A stretch of 10,374 nucleotides of DNA from the NCBI GenBank assembly GCA_036274645.1, contig DASUFH010000309.1, positions 1 through 10,374 of the forward strand, in the 5' to 3' direction. Shown piece by piece: positions 6,363 through 10,374 of the stretch. Below the pieces are notes generated by a model. The model was not told the origin of the DNA, did no database searches, and worked only from the letters and a program-made list of their open reading frames with translations. Each line of letters opens with the position of its first letter. The first letter of the stretch is position 1. The position numbers and the translations under genes are program-made. Source of the stretch: DASUFH01 sp036274645. Lineage in GTDB: Bacteria > Acidobacteriota > Terriglobia > 20CM-2-55-15.

Positions 6363-6444
6363 CTTGTAGGGTGTTCTATGACCGCCCACGTTCCGGAGTG
6401 GAACCCCTCCGAAACACCGGGCGGTCATAGACCGCCCCGGCAAG
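6363..6444. repeat. REPIN-like double palindromic repeat, copy 2
   Basis: Same family as 1840-1916. The right half, GGGCGGTC ATA GACCGCCCC (6419-6438), is intact as a hairpin. The left half (CTTGTAGGG then TATGACCGCCC, to 6387) has decayed where GGCGGTC should be. The centre again carries a near palindrome (TTCCGGAGTGGAA, then CTCCGAAAC). It starts 34 bp after the stop of the LolA-like gene and ends about 40 bp before the VOC gene, between two genes on the same strand. Confidence 0.8.
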
Positions 6445-6487
6445 CAGACGGGAGCTTCAAATGGCTCCGTCTGAAGAAAGGCTTTTG

Positions 6488-6853
6488 ATGGCTAATCGTG
6501 TGGTGTGGATTGATATTCCTGTGGCTGATCTCGATCGGGCCATTCGCTTCTATTCCGCCATTCTGGGCGCTCCATCCCAGAAACATGAGTTTCCGAACGG
6601 GATGACCATCGGCTTTCTGCCGCATGACAGTGGCGACGTGGGTGGCTGTCTTGTGCCCGGCGGAGATCAGCGTCCCTCCCCTGTGGGACCCCTGGTTTAT
6701 CTCAATGTGACCGGGCGTCTGGATGACGCCCTGGCCGCCGTCGAACCAAACGGTGGGAAGATTCTTCAACCCCGGGAGTCGATCGGGCAGCATGGTTTCC
6801 GAGCGATCATCCTCGATAGCGAGGGCAACCGTTTCGCGCTGCACTCTTCCTGA
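6488..6853 (+). CDS. VOC (glyoxalase/bleomycin-resistance fold) family protein
   Basis: The 121-residue product has the paired beta-alpha-beta-beta-beta layout of the vicinal oxygen chelate superfamily. The first module opens with RVVWIDIPVADLDRAIRFYSAILG (4-27), the second with PLVYLNVTGRLDDALAAVEPNGGKI (68-92), and the end FRAIILDSEGNRFALHSS (104-121) is the family's usual close. Single-domain members act as homodimers and include metal enzymes and binding proteins for antibiotics or small carbonyls; this sequence does not reveal which. The usual late acidic metal ligand is not clear (LHS at the end), so it may not be a metal enzyme. The ATG at 6488 has GAAGAAAGG 6 nt upstream and begins where homologues start. 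The ATG at 6461, also with GGGAG upstream, would add nine residues. Confidence 0.85.
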   Translation: MANRVVWIDIPVADLDRAIRFYSAILGAPSQKHEFPNGMTIGFLPHDSGDVGGCLVPGGDQRPSPVGPLVYLNVTGRLDDALAAVEPNGGKILQPRESIGQHGFRAIILDSEGNRFALHSS

Positions 6854-6861
6854 AAAGACGT

Positions 6862-7269
6862 TTACAACGATCTGGACGTCCGGCCAGTAACCGCGGCGAT
6901 ACCCCAGACTGCTTCCATCAACACAAAGGTCATCAACGGTTCCCAGGTCAACCCTCCGACGAGATGACCCAGCGTGTGTACGGCGATCGATGTTCCCAGG
7001 TTGTACTCAGCGGCATGAAAAATCGTGGGTCGGCCGCTGATCCAGGTGTATCCCAGGGCAAGAACTTCAACAGTCATGTAGGGCAGTATCAAAAGGAAGG
7101 CGGCCTTGAGCCGGTCTTTGTGCGTCCTGGTTGTGAGGGAAAAGTACACGGCGCCAATGAGGATTACCACCGACATGCTGGCGTATTTCGCGACCTGGTC
7201 TGGCGTTGCCAGCGTCAACGCAAAGCGAAGAGCCCCCATGAACAGGATCGCGGCGATAAACAGGCGCAT
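6862..7269 (-). CDS. Small four-span membrane protein, unknown function
   Basis: The 135-residue product has about four hydrophobic segments: 1-21 (MRLFIAAILFMGALRFALTLA), 31-46, 55-77 and about 95-127. A short motif HTLGHLVGG (98-106) carries two His in or near the last span. I do not recognise the family. The ATG at 7269 begins the first span directly but has no convincing ribosome site. A TTG at 7329, just after the SDR stop, would add 20 polar residues. It follows the SDR gene on the same strand with about 65 bp or less between them and is likely co-transcribed. Its 3' end faces the VOC gene with only 8 bp between the two stops, so the genes are convergent. Confidence 0.6.
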   Translation of the reverse strand: MRLFIAAILFMGALRFALTLATPDQVAKYASMSVVILIGAVYFSLTTRTHKDRLKAAFLLILPYMTVEVLALGYTWISGRPTIFHAAEYNLGTSIAVHTLGHLVGGLTWEPLMTFVLMEAVWGIAAVTGRTSRSL

Positions 7270-7334
7270 CGACTTCAGCGGGAGCAATTGGGCGCGTTCT
7301 GGCGTGTCGGTCTCTGGAGGCAATTGCAATGTCT

Positions 7335-8039
7335 CTACGGTTTTCGCGTTGGACGGATGATGATCTCGCTGATGAAGCTGTTCGGCGCCTGGGTGACCAG
7401 CGCGCGGACCGCGGCGGCAATATCGGTTGGGGAGAGCATCCTCTCGCGTTGTGCGGTAGAGGCGCGACCGTTGGTGAAGCCGCTGTCGGTGGAGCCCGGA
7501 CATATCACCGCGACCCGGATACCGTACTGGCGGACTTCTTCGGCCAGAGACTCGGAGAAACCCACCACGCCGAATTTCGAGGCGCAATAGACAGCGCGAT
7601 TGGCGGAGCCCACCTTGCCGGCGATGGACGCGATATTGACGATGTGGCCGCCGCCACGCGCGATCATTGACGGCAAAGCACCGCGGCAAGCGAGGAACAC
7701 GCCCCGGAGATTCGTATCCATGATCGCGTCGTAAGCGGCGTCAGTAAATTCGACAACCGGACCAAAGCCTCCCACGCCGGCAGCGTTGACCAGGACGTCG
7801 ACGCCGCCACAGGCGGAAATCGTTTCGTTGATCAGACGCTGGACCTCCGAAGGGCTTCTCACGTCGGTTGGAATGGCCAAGGCCTCTTCAATGGCTCCGG
7901 CAGCCTCCTGGACCTCCGCAGTATTGCGCGCCGCAACCACCACCTTAGCGCCCATCCTTCCCAGTTCCAGCGCAATCGCCCGACCGATGCCGCGTCCGGC
8001 TCCAGTAACAATGGCAACCTGTCCGTCTAGAGGCCTCAT
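7335..8039 (-). CDS. Short-chain dehydrogenase/reductase (classical SDR)
   Basis: The 234-residue enzyme is a predicted cytoplasmic NAD(P)-dependent oxidoreductase. All classical SDR signatures are present: TGAGRGIG cofactor loop (12-19), Asp59-Val60, NAAG (85-88), Asn110, and the catalytic Ser138, Tyr151 (YCASK) and Lys155, then PG at 181-182. Beta-strand 2 ends AARN with Arg38 and no acidic residue, which favours NADPH over NADH. Many relatives carry a FabG or 3-oxoacyl reductase label, but the substrate cannot be inferred here. The protein is slightly shorter than the usual 245-260. The ATG at 8039 is chosen because AGGA lies 7 nt upstream and the Rossmann strand begins at once; the frame stays open to 8219, but that extension is unlike SDR sequence and overlaps a hairpin. 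Confidence 0.92.
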   Translation of the reverse strand: MRPLDGQVAIVTGAGRGIGRAIALELGRMGAKVVVAARNTAEVQEAAGAIEEALAIPTDVRSPSEVQRLINETISACGGVDVLVNAAGVGGFGPVVEFTDAAYDAIMDTNLRGVFLACRGALPSMIARGGGHIVNIASIAGKVGSANRAVYCASKFGVVGFSESLAEEVRQYGIRVAVICPGSTDSGFTNGRASTAQRERMLSPTDIAAAVRALVTQAPNSFISEIIIRPTRKP

Positions 8040-8187
8040 AGATTGATCCTGAACTCCGTCTCTGTGTGTCTGCGCCACTCCGCAGGGCAAAGAATCTCGC
8101 GCCAGGGAAGAGTGGGAGAAGGTGATGGAGAAATCCGGATGATTTCGTGTTACCGGAATCCGACGTTTTATTGAGCCGAGCGTGGGA

Positions 8188-8215
8188 ATCGGGAGGAACT
8201 GGCGTTCCTCCCGAT
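8188..8215. repeat. Perfect 12-bp-stem hairpin
   Basis: ATCGGGAGGAAC (8188-8199), a TGGC loop and GTTCCTCCCGAT (8204-8215) form a perfect 12-bp stem. No T-run follows in either direction, so it is not a standard terminator. It lies about 150 bp upstream of the SDR gene. Such stable GC-rich hairpins are typical of REP-like or MITE ends, or of structured RNA. Confidence 0.8.
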
Positions 8216-8353
8216 CCAATGTTCCTCAGGTGGCATCCCAGGCCCTCCTTCCTAACCGGCGCTCATGTCGAGGCTACGTCCTCAGCCGCAGTCCAAAATG
8301 TCAGGACTCGTCGGTTTGGGAGCGCCCAGTCGTTCCTCCACCGCAAGTAGATT

Positions 8354-8369
8354 CAACCCTTAAGGGTTG
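8354..8369. repeat. Perfect 16-bp palindrome
   Basis: CAACCCTTAAGGGTTG reads the same on both strands with no spacer. A loopless palindrome is more like a dimeric protein-binding site or recombination core than an RNA hairpin. No gene starts close by; the SDR start is about 315 bp away. Confidence 0.75.
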
Positions 8370-8435
8370 CCGGGAGGAGACTAAGACCACTCTATCACGC
8401 AACCCATAGTCCGTCTCTCATTTTGAACATTGTGG

Positions 8436-8531
8436 GAAATTCGGGGACAGACCCCTAATCATTCGCGCAAGGATACGTCAGGGAATTGGTGAATCTGCCC
8501 GCGAATGATTAGGGGTCTGTCCCCGAATTTC
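8436..8531. repeat. 96-bp element with perfect 32-bp inverted repeats (GGGGTCTGTCCCC type)
   Basis: The left arm (8436-8467) and right arm (8500-8531) are exact reverse complements over 32 bp, separated by a 32-bp spacer. Each arm also contains a small internal palindrome, GGGGACAGACCCC or its complement GGGGTCTGTCCCC. From memory, this core with flanking AATTC and CTAATCATTCGCG is a widely dispersed bacterial repeat found near REP-associated (Y1-type) transposases; I could not search to confirm. No obvious direct duplication flanks it and no transposase is in the window, so it would be non-autonomous. Confidence 0.85.
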
Positions 8532-8542
8532 AAATCAGAGAT

Positions 8543-8585
8543 TTCCACTCCGAAACGTCGGGCGGTCATAGGCCGCCCCTACAAG
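8543..8585. repeat. REPIN-like repeat, half copy (copy 3)
   Basis: Only the central segment and right half of the family are present: CCACTCCGAAACGTC followed by GGGCGGTC ATA GGCCGCCCC and TACAAG. It begins 12 bp after the 96-bp inverted-repeat element and lies 44 bp downstream of the stop of the minus-strand TPR gene. The missing left half may have been lost when the neighbouring element inserted. Confidence 0.8.
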
Positions 8586-8628
8586 CTGGCGGGAACCGCT
8601 GTAAGTCGAGTGTGCGTTCTCTGGAGAT

Positions 8629-10374
8629 TCAGCGAGCCTGGAGTTTCTCCAGCATATTGCGGGCCGGAGCATAGTCCGGTTTGATCTTGAGCGTTGCCTC
8701 GAATTCAGCGGCCGCTTCCTGGTCCCTGCCCAATCTCTGGTAGATGATTCCGGCGTTGAAGTGGGCCAGCGGATCGCCGGGCGCAGTCCGGATCGCGCGT
8801 GTGAAATGGGACAGCGCTTCTTCGGGTTTGCCCTGGCCGGCGAGCAGGTTGCCCATGCCCATGTGCGCGCTGGCGTCTTCCGGATTGAACCCGAGGGCCT
8901 GACTATAGTGGGCCGCGGCCTCGTCGGTCTTTCCGGCGTTGGCCAGGGCCATTCCCCAATTGACGTGCGCCCGGTAGAGGTTGGGATCGGCAGCGAGAGC
9001 CAGGCGGTAGTGTTCGATTGCTTTTTCGCCAGCGCCCTGTTCCGCCAGCGCGATTCCGAGATTGAATTGCGCTGGCGCGTAATCCGGTCGGAGCGTTACG
9101 GCGGCGCGAAACTCCGCCTCCGCTTCCGCCAGGCGTCGCTTCGTCAGCAATGCGCCGCCGAGCAGGTTATGGGACACTTCGGATCCCGGCCGTAACGCGA
9201 TGGCCTGCGTGAGCTGTTCCATCGCTTCGTCGATCCGACCCAGCGTCCAATATGCCTGTCCCAGGTTTCCATGGGCGACATAGTTCCGCTTCGTTGTCGT
9301 GAGAGCGCGAGAGAAGACCGTTACGCTGTCTTTCCAGTAGCCGACTTCGCTTCTGGCGGCGACTGCCAGCACGATGAGAACAGCTGCAGCAATGGCTCCC
9401 CAGATCCGGGAATTCGTATGTATGGAGGCCGGCGACGTTTGCCGCCGGGCGGCGATCATGTTTTGAACACCCCACGCGACCGCAATGAAGATTCCGATGA
9501 AGGGAAGGTATGTATAGCGGTCGGCCATCGACTGGTCGCCCACCTGAACGAGACCAATTACTGGAACGAGGCTTCCCAGATACCAGAGCCAGCCGACGAT
9601 CAGATAGGGTCGCGATGACGCCTCTCGAAACGCGAAAATCGTTATCGCGATGAGGATCAGCACGGCGCCGGCTACCTGCCATGCGGGCGCGCCACTTTCC
9701 GGATATGGATAAAAGATGGACAGATGGGCGGGCCAGATGGCCGCGCCGAGATACGAGACGTACGAAACCAGCGCGTTGGCAATCCGGCCGGACAGTGGAA
9801 AATCCGTGAAGGCGCCCACAGCGCCGCCCTTCTTCTGCGCGATGAATGTGATTGTCGCGGACGCGAGGGCCAGCAGCGCGAACGGTATCTTCTCGATTGC
9901 GCAATACAGTGCGGTCCTGACGCTTTGAGCGCGCCCCAGGGGCCAATAATCGAAAAGGACGAGCAGGAGCGGCAATGTGACCAGCATGGGTTTCGCCATC
10001 AACCCCGCCGCGAAGAAGAGGAGCGCCAGCAGGAAGCGGACTCCGCCGGCCTGCGCGAGCGCGCCGGAAATCGAGGATGGGGGCGCAGGGAGGCGCCTGC
10101 GAGTGTGACTGACATAGGCCCACACACACAGAAGACCCCAAAACGCCGAGAGAACGTCCTTCCGTTCCGCAACCCAGGCCACGGACTGAACTCGCGTCGG
10201 GTGAATCGCGAACAGCGCCGCGACACATGCGGAAGGCCAAAGCGCTCCTGTCATGCGCCGAAGGAGGAAAAACAGCAGCACGGCGCTTGCGGTGTGGAGC
10301 AACAGGCTCGTCCAGTGGTGACCGGCCGGATTCATGCCGAACATGGTGACGTCGAGCATATGAGACAGCCACGT
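8629..10374 (-). CDS. Multi-span membrane protein with C-terminal TPRs (5' partial)
   Basis: The frame is open to the right edge. Codons before the Met at 10359 read TWLSH, giving WLSHMLDVTMFGMNPAGHH, a continuous family motif, so the true start lies outside. Numbering from that Met (576 residues): about nine or ten membrane spans fill 15-335, with hallmark loops HPTRVQSVAWVAERKDVL (53-70), AKPMLVTLP followed by LFDYWPLGR (122-143), and GDQSMADRYTYLPFIGI (274-290). Six consecutive 34-residue TPRs occupy 360-563, and a 13-residue tail follows. The layout matches bacterial TPR proteins related to the O-mannosyltransferase-like (TMTC/GT-C) group, often annotated only as TPR proteins. Glycosyl transfer is possible but no activity is shown. 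The spans would place the TPRs on one side of the inner membrane as a protein-binding arm. Confidence 0.88.
   Translation of the reverse strand, partial: TWLSHMLDVTMFGMNPAGHHWTSLLLHTASAVLLFFLLRRMTGALWPSACVAALFAIHPTRVQSVAWVAERKDVLSAFWGLLCVWAYVSHTRRRLPAPPSSISGALAQAGGVRFLLALLFFAAGLMAKPMLVTLPLLLVLFDYWPLGRAQSVRTALYCAIEKIPFALLALASATITFIAQKKGGAVGAFTDFPLSGRIANALVSYVSYLGAAIWPAHLSIFYPYPESGAPAWQVAGAVLILIAITIFAFREASSRPYLIVGWLWYLGSLVPVIGLVQVGDQSMADRYTYLPFIGIFIAVAWGVQNMIAARRQTSPASIHTNSRIWGAIAAAVLIVLAVAARSEVGYWKDSVTVFSRALTTTKRNYVAHGNLGQAYWTLGRIDEAMEQLTQAIALRPGSEVSHNLLGGALLTKRRLAEAEAEFRAAVTLRPDYAPAQFNLGIALAEQGAGEKAIEHYRLALAADPNLYRAHVNWGMALANAGKTDEAAAHYSQALGFNPEDASAHMGMGNLLAGQGKPEEALSHFTRAIRTAPGDPLAHFNAGIIYQRLGRDQEAAAEFEATLKIKPDYAPARNMLEKLQAR

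Larger units (their letters stand above)
8040..8628. other. Palindrome-rich intergenic region with no convincing gene
   Basis: About 590 bp separate the SDR start from the stop of the TPR gene. No frame shows a plausible start, ribosome site and protein-like composition together. The region must contain the SDR promoter, though no clear -35/-10 pair was found. From 8188 to 8585 it is packed with inverted repeats, listed separately. The part at about 8220-8400 contains further short matching segments (GGCGCTC near 8259 against GAGCGCC near 8321; TTCCTCC near 8333 against GGGAGGAG near 8372). It could be a worn mobile-element remnant or structured RNA. Confidence 0.6.

Noticed and set aside
5319..6443. 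Minus-strand open frame (374 codons) opposite the LolA-like gene
   Set aside because: No recognisable motif, no suitable start signal, and it runs through the REPIN-like repeat; the plus-strand gene has a signal peptide and coherent composition.
7270..7689. Extension of the four-span membrane gene back to 7689
   Set aside because: The added 140 residues lie in an alternative frame of the SDR gene and are Arg-rich shadow sequence.
8147..8409. Small plus-strand frames (67 and 75 codons) in the palindrome-rich gap
   Set aside because: They run through a perfect hairpin and a palindrome, lack ribosome sites and show no protein-like pattern.
8436..8585. Possible CRISPR array
   Set aside because: The repeats are inverted, of two different families and few in number. 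There is no regular direct repeat-spacer pattern and no cas gene.
9167..10372. Second minus-strand frame (401 codons) overlapping the TPR gene
   Set aside because: Arg/Ser/Gly-rich shadow in another frame of a gene with strong motifs.

Overview
The window is GC-rich bacterial chromosome with mostly tight gene spacing. The mix suggests a Gram-negative soil-type lineage, most likely Acidobacteriota or a relative. It includes lipoproteins with Ala/Ser-rich linkers, a carboxypeptidase-regulatory-like/cupredoxin lipoprotein, a LolA-like periplasmic protein and a multi-membrane-span TPR protein of the kind abundant in Acidobacteriota. The assignment is inference from gene style; no rRNA or other phylogenetic marker is present.

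Layout. (1) 1-237: a candidate promoter, a leader hairpin, and possibly the tail of an upstream gene. (2) 238-1815, plus strand: a c556/cytochrome c'-type monoheme lipoprotein followed by a lipoprotein with an apparent type-1 copper site, plausibly a periplasmic electron-transfer pair. (3) 1840-1916: a REPIN-like double palindrome between convergent genes. (4) 1940-3743, minus strand: a very compact three-gene operon of msrB (methionine sulfoxide reductase B), a HupE/UreJ-type membrane protein, and a single-span 'anchor' protein. Junctions are a 2-nt gap and a 4-nt ATGA overlap. (5) A 74-bp divergent promoter region with a perfect GAGTATACTC palindrome. (6) 3818-6329, plus strand: an orphan family-5 solute-binding lipoprotein that starts with TTG, overlapped by a LolA-like secreted protein. 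(7) A second REPIN-like repeat (6363-6444), then a small VOC-fold protein (6488-6853). (8) 6862-8039, minus strand: an SDR oxidoreductase followed by a four-span membrane protein of unknown function. (9) 8040-8628: about 590 bp without a convincing gene but rich in palindromes. These include a 12-bp-stem hairpin, a 16-bp palindrome, a perfect 32-bp inverted repeat of the GGGGTCTGTCCCC type, and half a REPIN-like repeat. (10) 8629-10374, minus strand: a membrane plus six-TPR protein whose N-terminus runs off the right edge.

No single undescribed defence or mobile system is evident. The signals most worth a second look are the palindromic repeat family, found within about 45 bp downstream of stop codons in all three places, the dense palindrome cluster at 8188-8585, the msrB-hupE-anchor operon, and the cytochrome/cupredoxin lipoprotein pair.
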